Translations under genes and position numbers: made by a program
In this document: in pieces, positions 1 to 6,107 of the stretch
Layout of the letters: every line of letters begins with the position of its first letter
Position numbering within the stretch: the stretch's first letter is position 1
From: CAZVWV01 sp964631745
GTDB taxonomy: Bacteria > Bdellovibrionota_C > UBA2361 > JBGSMV01
Assembly: GCA_964631745.1 (NCBI GenBank)
Contig: CAZVWV010000124.1
Coordinates: 1-11,439 of the forward strand
Length of the DNA stretch: 11,439 nucleotides
Direction: 5' to 3'
Notes under the pieces: model-generated
Databases searched by the model: none
Told to the model about the DNA's origin: nothing
The model's input: only the letters and a program-made list of their open reading frames with translations

Positions 1-71
1 AAACAGCGCCTGCGGACCCTCTGCGTGCTGGAATCACTCTCTGTGAATCCCGTTGAAACCTGGACACCCCC
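1..71 (-). ncRNA. ssrA: tmRNA (transfer-messenger RNA), 5' end only, cut by the window edge
   Basis: Read on the minus strand from position 71, the sequence opens with GGGGGTG, then GGTTTCAACGGGATT, and further on GCACGCAGAGGG. This follows the order of the 5' part of bacterial tmRNA: acceptor strand, D-arm-like GGxTTCGACGGG segment, then the GCAxGxxGAGGG region before pseudoknot 1. E. coli has TGGATTCGACGGGATT and GGTGCATGCCGAGGGG in the same order. The RNA would rescue stalled ribosomes together with SmpB, encoded about 1.1 kb away on the same strand. A perfect TATAAT lies about 20 bases upstream of the GGGGG start. One oddity is UUCAAC in place of the usual UUCGAC. The tag reading frame and the 3' tRNA-like end lie outside the window, so the call rests on about 70 bases and the promoter. 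Confidence 0.72.
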
Positions 72-91
72 GTTTCAACTCGTTAGCTTTT

Positions 92-120
92 ATTATACTG
101 CAAATCCTCTGGACCTACAA
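92..120 (-). promoter_or_regulatory. Probable sigma-70-type promoter of tmRNA
   Basis: On the minus strand a perfect TATAAT (-10) occupies 97 down to 92. TTGTAG, a 3-of-6 match to the -35 consensus, lies at 120 down to 115 with a 17-base spacer. Transcription would begin near position 85, leaving a leader of about 14 bases before the mature tmRNA start at 71. RNase P would normally remove such a leader. Placement and spacing support both this promoter and the tmRNA call. Confidence 0.6.
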
Positions 121-610
121 ATTTTTTGAGTACTTGGAAATCCCTGGCGAAAGGCTTGCTTGGTGGGAAGTGAGAATGCTACGGAGTTGGGGGAACTTGG
201 CGGAACAGGTATTTATCCTCGGATAGGCAGCAGTAATTGGGAAACGGTGGTGGCTACGCCCTACAGAGCATTGCTTGTATAACCACCGGCAGGCGGAGTC
301 GCCTGCGCTACATATGCTCATTCCGTGTTTCCATTCTCAAGGAAATTTCCCGCAAAACAAAACGCCGCGCGCTGTTGTATGATGTTCATCATGCTAAGTC
401 ATAAGAGCCCTGCGGCTTCGCCTTCCCTTTCTCTAACAGAACGAACATGAACTGCTCGCAAATTGCCAATATACATGCGCGTGATCATGGCTAACGCAAA
501 ATTGCCTAGAATAGATATTCGCTTTACTAAGATTTTCCTCGTTTTTATTCGTCATAGAACCTATAACTTTTAAGTACACTTCAATATTAAAAACCCTTAC
601 GACAACCAAC
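121..610. other. Intergenic region with no supported gene; one foldable stretch
   Basis: Short open frames occur here, but none has a ribosome binding site or a recognisable protein. Positions 154-294 contain four nested complementary arm pairs: 154-159/289-294, 162-166/283-287, 168-170/274-276 and 175-180/267-272. They could form a long rod-like RNA hairpin. A separate 7-bp GC-rich hairpin (289-295/300-306, loop GAGT) would compete with the outer arm. Two palindromes follow: GGAAATTTCC at 341-350 and ATGATG-TT-CATCAT at 379-392. The stretch before 610 must hold the promoter of the CBS-domain gene, but I see no convincing -35/-10 pair. Confidence 0.5.
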
Positions 611-616
611 GGAGGA
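611..616 (+). promoter_or_regulatory. Ribosome binding site of the CBS-domain gene
   Basis: GGAGGA is a near-perfect Shine-Dalgarno sequence, seven bases before the ATG at 624. It fixes the start of the downstream gene. Confidence 0.85.
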
Positions 617-623
617 ACTAGGA

Positions 624-1136
624 ATGTATACGACAGCAAGAGACGTCTTAGCCCAGAAACCCAATAATGATATCTATGCTGTTGCCCCGCATGATTCAGT
701 CTTTAAGGCGGTGCAGCTGATGGCAAAGGAATCCGTAGGAGCTTTACTTGTCATTAGCGAAGGTGAAATTCTGGGGATGCTTACCGAGCGCGATTATTCA
801 AGAAAGGTAGTGCTTGCACACAGATCTTCGTCGACTACGCGGGTGCATGAAATTATGACTACGGAACTATATCCTGTAACGCCTGAACACAAAATTGAAA
901 ATTGTCTGTCACTGATGACCGAGCATAACGTGCGTTACCTGCCGGTGTATGAATACAGCGAATTGATCGGGCTAATTTCTATGGGGGATATCGTCCGAGC
1001 AATTATCACGGACCGCGAATTTACTATCGAACAGCTTACGAAATTTATCGTGGGGCCATACACAGATGACGTACCGGCGCTTTATATTCCTAGATTGAGC
1101 GGCAGGGTGGCGAATCAGGTGGATGAGGCCGCGTAG
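624..1136 (+). CDS. Two-CBS-domain protein, probable nucleotide-sensing regulator
   Basis: The 170-residue protein consists almost entirely of a pair of CBS domains, at about residues 8-68 and 77-130. Marker segments are GALLV...GMLTERDY (residues 39-58) in the first repeat and VRYLPVY...GLISMGDIV (103-124) in the second. Tandem CBS pairs form a Bateman module, which usually binds adenosine nucleotides and acts as an energy sensor. No catalytic or DNA-binding domain is attached, so the partner and output are unknown. A tail of about 40 residues follows the second repeat. The start is fixed by a strong GGAGGA site. The gene is monocistronic here and ends 18 bases from the stop codon of the convergent smpB. 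It separates smpB from tmRNA, but there is no sign that it takes part in trans-translation. Confidence 0.92.
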   Translation: MYTTARDVLAQKPNNDIYAVAPHDSVFKAVQLMAKESVGALLVISEGEILGMLTERDYSRKVVLAHRSSSTTRVHEIMTTELYPVTPEHKIENCLSLMTEHNVRYLPVYEYSELIGLISMGDIVRAIITDREFTIEQLTKFIVGPYTDDVPALYIPRLSGRVANQVDEAA

Positions 1137-1154
1137 AAGTATTACATAGAGAAA

Positions 1155-1625
1155 TTACTTACGGCTCATAGCGCGCGCGATCTCTCGCTTACTGTCTCGC
1201 TCCTTGATAGTATCACGCTTATCACTTAGCTGCTTACCTTTGGCGAGCGCAATCTCTAGTTTGGCGAATCCGCGCTTTAGATGAATCTGAAGCGGCACGA
1301 GTGTCAGCCCGGCCTCCTCCACACGACTTCGAAGTTTTTCGATCTCATGTTTCTTCATCAAAAGTTTACGCTTTCGCAAGGGATCGTAATCTTGTGCGCT
1401 GCTAAACGAATAGGGCTTGATATGCGCGCCAATCAAGAACAGTTCGCCAGCATACGGCCCAACATAACTTTCGCTGATGCTGATGTCGCCCCGCCTGATG
1501 GATTTAATTTCGGGGCCCGTCAGCACTAGGCCGGCTTCGAAAGTCTCAATAATAACATAATTGAAGCGTGCCTTACGATTTAGACAGACTACTTTTACAC
1601 CCTCTTTTTCCGGTTTGGCTGACAT
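1155..1625 (-). CDS. smpB: SsrA-binding protein SmpB
   Basis: SmpB binds tmRNA and brings it to ribosomes stalled on broken messages. The 156 residues match the usual family length. Family motifs appear in order: NRKARF (16-21), EAGLVLTGPEIKSIR (30-44, where many members have GTEVKS), an RKRKLLMKKHEI block in the middle, and GKQLSDKR (130-137). A basic C-terminal tail follows, the part that inserts into the decoding centre. The gene lies 33 bases beyond panD on the same strand and may be read from the pan operon. No clear Shine-Dalgarno precedes the ATG (the upstream bases are pyrimidine-rich), so coupling to upstream translation or an unusual initiation context is possible. Its partner tmRNA begins about 1.1 kb downstream on the same strand, with an opposite-strand gene between. 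Confidence 0.97.
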   Translation of the reverse strand: MSAKPEKEGVKVVCLNRKARFNYVIIETFEAGLVLTGPEIKSIRRGDISISESYVGPYAGELFLIGAHIKPYSFSSAQDYDPLRKRKLLMKKHEIEKLRSRVEEAGLTLVPLQIHLKRGFAKLEIALAKGKQLSDKRDTIKERDSKREIARAMSRK

Positions 1626-1650
1626 GGAAGGGACAGGTTAGCATGTAATC

Positions 1651-1668
1651 TGAGGTTTTTAAACCTCA
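1651..1668. repeat. Perfect 8-bp inverted repeat overlapping the panD stop codon
   Basis: TGAGGTTT, a TT spacer and AAACCTCA form a near-continuous palindrome covering the panD stop codon (1659-1661) and the start of the panD-smpB gap. No T-run follows on the minus strand, so it is not a standard intrinsic terminator. It could be a weak RNA hairpin that protects the upstream message or affects smpB translation, or a binding site. Function is not shown. Confidence 0.45.
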
Positions 1669-2045
1669 GCCCCTGGTCCCGGGACTTCCGCCCGTATATG
1701 GCGCACGCGGTTATGAGCATCCACAAAAACCACTTTGGGCTTGTGTGAAGCAAGATGATCATCGTCGATCTGCACGAACGAGGCTATAATCACTAGATCT
1801 CCTACCGTTACCAGGTGGGCAGCGGCGCCGTTTACGCAGATAGCGGTTGAGTTTGGCTCACCTGAGATGGCGTATGTTTCAAAGCGGGTACCCGAAGTTA
1901 CATTCCAAACGCTGACGGCCTCGAATTCTCTGATATCGGTAAGCGCTAGAAGTTCTGGGGGGATGGTTACGCTGCCCTCATAATTTAAGTCGGCGTGAGT
2001 TATGGTAGCCCTATGAATTTTTGCGGAGAGAACTTTACGTAACAT
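1659..2045 (-). CDS. panD: Aspartate 1-decarboxylase proenzyme PanD
   Basis: PanD decarboxylates L-aspartate to beta-alanine, one of the two precursors of pantothenate and so of coenzyme A. The 128 residues match the bacterial proenzyme. The self-cleavage site is intact: Gly24-Ser25 in the context YEGS, where Ser25 becomes the catalytic pyruvoyl group. Other active-site residues fall at the same numbers as in E. coli: Lys9, His11, Arg54, Tyr58, Asn72 and the NGAAA segment (72-76). The ATG lies three bases past the panB stop codon, and a TTAGGA Shine-Dalgarno sits inside the end of panB, so the two genes are surely co-transcribed and probably translationally coupled. No separate maturation factor such as PanZ is seen nearby. 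The C-terminal tail after about residue 120 is variable in the family. Confidence 0.97.
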   Translation of the reverse strand: MLRKVLSAKIHRATITHADLNYEGSVTIPPELLALTDIREFEAVSVWNVTSGTRFETYAISGEPNSTAICVNGAAAHLVTVGDLVIIASFVQIDDDHLASHKPKVVFVDAHNRVRHIRAEVPGPGAEV

Positions 2046-2048
2046 AAT

Positions 2049-2894
2049 TTATTTTCCTAAGACTCGCTTAAGGGACACGTCAGGTTTCGGAAATGCCCCC
2101 GTGCTGACTTCCTGCACATATTCTTTTACGGCTAAATCAATCACGGAGGAAAGCTCGGCATAACGCTTCACAAAGCGGGGCTTAAAGTCGGGGTTTACCC
2201 CCAACATATCGTGAAGCACTAAGATCTGCCCATCACAGTCCGGACCGGCTGCGATTCCGATCGTCGGAATGCTTAGCGTTGTGGTGATCTCTTTTGCCAA
2301 AGCATCCGGGATACCTTCCAGAACTACGGAAAATGCGCCGGCTTTCTCGACCGCGAGAGCATCTTCCAGAATCCGCGCGGCCGAACCGGCTTCATTGTTC
2401 GAAGCGGCCACCTTTTTGCCCTGCTGCTTGTGGCCCCCCATACGGTGATAGGACTGGGGAGTCAGCCCCACATGCCCCATCACTGGGATATCGATCTCAA
2501 CTAGACGTGAGATAGTCTGCGCCATGTGCTTACCGCCCTCAAGTTTCACAGCGCCTACGCCAGACTCCTTCATCAGCCGCCCGGCGGAACGCAGCGCTTC
2601 TTCAATTGAAATCTGGTAGGACATAAACGGCAGGTCCCCCACCACTAGCGATTGTTTGACGGCGCGTGTTACGCAGCGGGCATGGTAAATCACCTCGTCA
2701 AGCGTTACTGGGAGCGTTGTCTCTGCGCCCTGAATTATGCCGCCCAACGAATCGCCGACTAAGATAATATCGACACCGGCGGCGTCGACTAAGCGCGCCA
2801 ACGAAAAATCATAGGCTGTTAAGGCCGTGATCTTTCTCTGATCGGATTTGCGGGAATATATTTCAGGGACGGTAACCCTGGTAGAGTTTTGCAT
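2049..2894 (-). CDS. panB: 3-methyl-2-oxobutanoate hydroxymethyltransferase PanB
   Basis: PanB transfers a hydroxymethyl group from methylene-tetrahydrofolate to alpha-ketoisovalerate, giving ketopantoate, the first committed step of pantothenate synthesis in the cytoplasm. The 281 residues form a complete TIM barrel. Visible motifs are VGDSLGG with metal-ligand Asp48, VVGDLPF with Asp87, KLEGG with Lys117, GHVGLTPQ (140-147), catalytic Glu193 in VVLEGIP, and the DGQILVLHDMLG segment near the end. AAGPDCDGQ replaces the more common GAGxxxDGQ. A good Shine-Dalgarno (AAGGAG) lies about ten bases before the ATG. It is the first gene of the panB-panD-smpB group. Its promoter must lie in the 400-base region to the right, though I found no convincing boxes. 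panC, often in the same operon, is absent here. Confidence 0.97.
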   Translation of the reverse strand: MQNSTRVTVPEIYSRKSDQRKITALTAYDFSLARLVDAAGVDIILVGDSLGGIIQGAETTLPVTLDEVIYHARCVTRAVKQSLVVGDLPFMSYQISIEEALRSAGRLMKESGVGAVKLEGGKHMAQTISRLVEIDIPVMGHVGLTPQSYHRMGGHKQQGKKVAASNNEAGSAARILEDALAVEKAGAFSVVLEGIPDALAKEITTTLSIPTIGIAAGPDCDGQILVLHDMLGVNPDFKPRFVKRYAELSSVIDLAVKEYVQEVSTGAFPKPDVSLKRVLGK

Positions 2895-3299
2895 CTGTAA
2901 GTCACTCCTTAAAAAATTAAAGTGAATGCTTACCGTTTAAGCGAGAGTCTGAACTAACTAACTATGCTGGCCCGACCGAAATCTGGACTGCAACTTTTAT
3001 CTTAGTACATATTCTATTCAAGCGCACTGTGGAGATCTTGAATAGTGCCGTGGGTGGCACTTTGGATGGAAGGCGAACCTGACTGGTTACAAAAGTGCTT
3101 TACAATCAGTTGGTTAGATATCGGCGTTGGAATTTGCTCAAAGAACACCGGGCGAAGCAGGAATATTAAGTAGCGCCGTCAACTCGGCGGCCGAGGCAAG
3201 CTTTATTAGGGATCGTTATTGTGATAGTTAGTGCTTGATACGAGTTTTAGAGCGACTAACCAAACTCATTAAACATTACTCATTAAACAAAGCAGTACC
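2895..3299. other. Divergent intergenic region between panB and a lipoprotein gene
   Basis: Both flanking genes are transcribed away from this stretch, so it should hold two promoters, yet no strong -35/-10 pair stands out by eye. It contains two adjacent potential hairpins: CTATTCAAG/CTTGAATAG at 3014-3022/3037-3045, and GTGCC/GGCAC at 3045-3049/3056-3060. A tandem 12-base direct repeat lies just before the lipoprotein start. No protein-coding frame is supported. Confidence 0.5.
3264..3289. repeat. Two tandem copies of ACTCATTAAACA before the lipoprotein gene
   Basis: Identical 12-base copies lie at 3264-3275 and 3278-3289, repeating every 14 bases, and end ten bases before the ATG at 3300. 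They occupy the place where a ribosome binding site would be expected, and no clear Shine-Dalgarno is present. They may be a paired protein-binding site, an unstructured A-rich leader, or a recent tandem duplication. Confidence 0.55.
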
Positions 3300-3764
3300 A
3301 TGATTAAGAGTATTTTCATTTCGATTATATTTTCAGTTATTTGCACGACTTTCACATCGTGCAGCTCGAGCAGCTCCGATGCGGATATGAGCGGCAGCTG
3401 GGAGGCGACCGTCACTTACGACAATGGTGGGCGTCACCCCGTGGGGGTGCGCATTAGTTTCGTTTTCGATCAAGACGGCGATGAAATTTTCGGCCACTAT
3501 GCGGCTAACGATGGTTCAAGCGGTAAAATTGATGGCAGCATCTCCGAGCGCAACCTTAGTCTTATCGTCACTCAGGAGGCCCCTTGCCCAGGGTCGTTCA
3601 CGCTTGAGGCTACGTTAGCGAATGAAAAGAAGGATAACGACGTGGAAGATAATGACGAGGGCACGCGCCGCGAAGGATTTAGGAATTTTACCGGGACTTT
3701 TATCGGAAACGATTGCTCGCAGGATATTATCGGCGGGATTACCGGACAGAGACTTTCAAATTAG
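3300..3764 (+). CDS. Small putative lipoprotein of unknown function
   Basis: The 154-residue protein has an exported, lipid-anchored architecture. There is a short basic start (MIKS), a hydrophobic segment at residues 5-18, and a lipobox-like FTSC ending at Cys21. A serine-rich linker (CSSSSSD) follows. The mature part looks beta-rich, with alternating hydrophobic residues and glycine turns (for example SGSWEATV, IDGSISER, GGITGQR), as in small barrel or sandwich lipoproteins, but I recognise no named family. A very acidic and charged stretch (about residues 108-125, with KKDNDVEDNDEG) interrupts it. Two cysteines of the mature part could form a disulfide. The start has no clear Shine-Dalgarno; a tandem direct repeat lies just upstream. 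The next gene on the same strand starts about 215 bases downstream and may or may not share its transcript. Confidence 0.72.
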   Translation: MIKSIFISIIFSVICTTFTSCSSSSSDADMSGSWEATVTYDNGGRHPVGVRISFVFDQDGDEIFGHYAANDGSSGKIDGSISERNLSLIVTQEAPCPGSFTLEATLANEKKDNDVEDNDEGTRREGFRNFTGTFIGNDCSQDIIGGITGQRLSN

Positions 3765-3979
3765 AAGGTCCGCGCACATGCAAGCTCCCTCAGGCAATTC
3801 GAGATGTATTAAGGAGCCCGTGCACTTCTTGCGTGCATAAAGGCCCACAATTTATCTGGCCATTACTCAAAACTCCTGGCACAGTACTGTATGGCGCCTC
3901 GCAAGCCTTAGGACTTCAACAGGGCCAAACAGTTGGGCTAAAGTCAAAATCGGAATCAACGAGAACTCAGCTAAAAGAT

Positions 3980-5008
3980 ATGGAAACGTCTGAATTTGGT
4001 CATCACTTTCTGATAGAAATAAAGGGATCGGAACTTGAATCTTTCGAACGAGATCTTATATCGGAACTCTGCCCACTTGGGATTGTGCTTCGAAGCGAGA
4101 ACTTTGCGCATTCCTCCAATTACCCTGATGTCATGGCAAAATACGCGGCACTCTTGGGCGAAGTCCAAGCGCTTTGCGGACGTGACAAGCTGATTGTTGC
4201 AGCGCACGCAGACGCTAACTATGGCTTTCAACGCCCCGCGCCGTTCACGAATTTTTCAAGCGCCGCGTCGTATGTCAAAAATTCAGCCGCCGCTGCCAAG
4301 ATTATCTCCGAGGAATCACTTTCCGCCGGTGTCAATCTCTTGATTGGCCCAAACAGCAACGTGAGCGTGCCGGGAATTTCGCCTCAGGCGGAGCCTACGG
4401 AGTTTTCATCTGCAGTGGATGAAGTAACGCAGTGCGCCTGTGCCTTTGTGAGTGAGGCCCATAAAGCCGGAATGCTCACCTGCGCTTTTGATTTTCCCGG
4501 AGAGGGCTCAGCTTCCACAAAAGGAAGGGAGAGGAAGACATGCGGATTAATACTTCAAGAGCTTGAGCATCGGGACGTGCGCCCGTTTGCCGCGCTGATT
4601 GATTTAAAGGTGGATGCGATCCGGCTAAGCGATGGGCTTTATGGGGCCGTTGATGCTGATTATCCTGCCTTTATGTCTAGCGCACTTTGCGCTGAGTTGC
4701 TTAGAAAAAAATTGGGGTTTTCAGGCGTGGCTATCTCTCCGGAGATACGCGTGGGCGCGCTTGAGAAATTTTATTCGCTTCCAGAGGTAATGCGCGCTGC
4801 CTTTGTAGCGGGATGCGATCTGTTTCATGTGCCAGACCTTAATTTTGCTCTGCAACTTGCTCAACACTTGGCGGATGTGAAGCTGATAAAGGCCGCGCCT
4901 GAGGCTGCATTTGACGAGTCTGCCGATCGCTTGAACCGACTTTACGAGGCGGCCCAAGCATCGTCCATTAAACTATTGACCGGAAAAGGATCAGCAAAGG
5001 AAATATGA
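3980..5008 (+). CDS. NagZ-like glycoside hydrolase family 3 pseudoenzyme
   Basis: The 342-residue protein aligns over its whole length with the intact NagZ encoded next to it. Shared landmarks are GHHF near the start (7-10), NFAHSSNY (41-48), RPAPFTNF (85-92), FPGEG (172-176), RPFAAL (201-206), KLGFSGVAIS (244-253) and VAGCDLFHVPD near residue 290. Every catalytic position seen in the partner is changed. Sugar-binding Asp is replaced in AAHADAN (74-80), KHYPGHG has become FDFPGEG, the DSH general-acid dyad is gone, and the SDD nucleophile motif reads SPE (253-255). Hydrolysis is therefore unlikely; a regulatory, binding or structural role is inferred. Its stop codon overlaps the nagZ start (ATGA), implying coupled translation. 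I chose the ATG at 3980 because it matches the NagZ N-terminus. The frame stays open upstream to 3713, overlapping the lipoprotein gene, so a longer product cannot be excluded. Confidence 0.85.
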   Translation: METSEFGHHFLIEIKGSELESFERDLISELCPLGIVLRSENFAHSSNYPDVMAKYAALLGEVQALCGRDKLIVAAHADANYGFQRPAPFTNFSSAASYVKNSAAAAKIISEESLSAGVNLLIGPNSNVSVPGISPQAEPTEFSSAVDEVTQCACAFVSEAHKAGMLTCAFDFPGEGSASTKGRERKTCGLILQELEHRDVRPFAALIDLKVDAIRLSDGLYGAVDADYPAFMSSALCAELLRKKLGFSGVAISPEIRVGALEKFYSLPEVMRAAFVAGCDLFHVPDLNFALQLAQHLADVKLIKAAPEAAFDESADRLNRLYEAAQASSIKLLTGKGSAKEI

Positions 5009-6099
5009 GCTTGAAATTTGAACTTAGCGATAAGCCCGAGAGTTACGGCCATCATTTCATTGTGGGATTATCCGGCGTGACGCTGGATGACTACGACAAA
5101 GCTATCCTTGGAAAAATCAAACCGGCGGGAGTGCTGCTTTTGCGGAGGAACTTCGATCATGGCCGAAACTACTCTGAGTGGCTGGCTTTGTTGAAACGCC
5201 TGCTGAAGGAGGTGCGCGAGTATACAGAACGGGATGATATAATAGTCTCGATTGATCACGAGGGCGGCCGCGTGCACCGCGCCCCTGCCCCGATTACCCG
5301 TTTTCCACCTGCTCTAAAATATGCGAAGCGATCAAGCGAGGTGGCCAAGGCTATGGCGATCGAGCTTAAATCGATGGGCGTTAACGTTTCTTGGTCTCCT
5401 CTAGCTGACATTCATTCTAACCAGAAGAATCCTATTATCGGCGATCGCGCTTTTGGAACCACTGCGCACGAAGTTGCCGAAAACGCCGCGATATTTTTAC
5501 AAAGTTTATCTGAGAACGAAATTCTAGGATGCGCTAAGCATTATCCCGGACATGGCGATACCCTTAAAGACTCACATCTTGAGCTTCCAAGCCTCGAACT
5601 AGATCTAAAGACTTTAAGAGAGCGTGAGCTGGTTCCCTTTCGAGCGTTAACGCAGATGCAGGTTCCGTTCGTAATGACTGCCCATATTTTGTATCCGCAA
5701 ATTGACAGCCTTTGGCCGGCTACATTTTCTGAGAAACTCTTGGGCGATATTTTACGCAAAGAGATGGCTTATGAGGGCATTATAATTTCGGACGATCTTG
5801 ATATGCAGGCCGTCAGCAACGAACTAAAGAGCGAGGGCGCGATTGGTCGCGCCATGATCGCGGGTTGTGACATGTTTATCGTCGCGAGAAATCCCGATCC
5901 CTCAACGGATCGGCCGCTTGTGCTAACTAACTATCTTTATCGGTGTGTGAAGGAGAGGATTATTTCGGAAGGGCGTTTACATCAGAGCTTCAGCCGCATC
6001 GATCAGCTTTTCAAAGATAAGCTCAAGCAACATCCGGTGGAGAAACTCGAAGAGGAGATCTTTGAGAGTCACGCGCAACTGGCGCGAGACTTGGCGTAA
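5005..6099 (+). CDS. nagZ: Beta-N-acetylhexosaminidase NagZ (glycoside hydrolase family 3)
   Basis: NagZ removes terminal N-acetylglucosamine from muropeptides during peptidoglycan recycling in the cytoplasm; no signal peptide is present, as expected. The 364 residues carry the full family signature: SIDHEGGRVHR with Asp84, GDRAFG with Arg148, KHYPGHGDT (178-186), the DSH dyad Asp189/His191 acting as general acid/base, TAHI (225-228), and ISDDLDM with nucleophile Asp263. In some bacteria the anhydro-muropeptide products control beta-lactamase induction through AmpR, but no ampC, ampG, ampD or anmK is in the window. The ATG overlaps the stop codon of the pseudoenzyme gene, with AAAGGA immediately before it. 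The gene ends eight bases from the stop codon of the convergent SseB-domain gene. About 40 residues beyond the usual barrel end are acidic and probably helical. Confidence 0.95.
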   Translation: MSLKFELSDKPESYGHHFIVGLSGVTLDDYDKAILGKIKPAGVLLLRRNFDHGRNYSEWLALLKRLLKEVREYTERDDIIVSIDHEGGRVHRAPAPITRFPPALKYAKRSSEVAKAMAIELKSMGVNVSWSPLADIHSNQKNPIIGDRAFGTTAHEVAENAAIFLQSLSENEILGCAKHYPGHGDTLKDSHLELPSLELDLKTLRERELVPFRALTQMQVPFVMTAHILYPQIDSLWPATFSEKLLGDILRKEMAYEGIIISDDLDMQAVSNELKSEGAIGRAMIAGCDMFIVARNPDPSTDRPLVLTNYLYRCVKERIISEGRLHQSFSRIDQLFKDKLKQHPVEKLEEEIFESHAQLARDLA

Positions 6100-6107
6100 G
6101 CAGCTCT

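Noticed and set aside
52..90. Hairpin followed by a T-rich stretch, read as a plus-strand terminator
   Set aside because: The same bases are better explained as the tmRNA 5' end and its leader on the minus strand; the T-rich part is the promoter -10 region.
150..310. Signal recognition particle (4.5S-type) RNA
   Set aside because: The rod shape and CAGG/AGCAG motifs are suggestive, but the invariant GGAAGCAGC-type apex with a GGAA loop is absent, so I do not name it as SRP RNA.
115..321. Minus-strand open frame of 68 codons next to the tmRNA
   Set aside because: No Shine-Dalgarno, no recognisable protein features, and it lies over the foldable RNA-like stretch and tmRNA promoter.
433..639. 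Minus-strand open frame of 68 codons overlapping the CBS gene start
   Set aside because: It would start at TTG inside the CBS gene and covers that gene's strong ribosome binding site; the protein looks like non-coding translation.
3877..3891. Sigma-54-like promoter (TGGCAC box) before the pseudoenzyme gene
   Set aside because: The -24 half matches, but the -12 half reads TGTA instead of TTGC, so the essential GC is missing.
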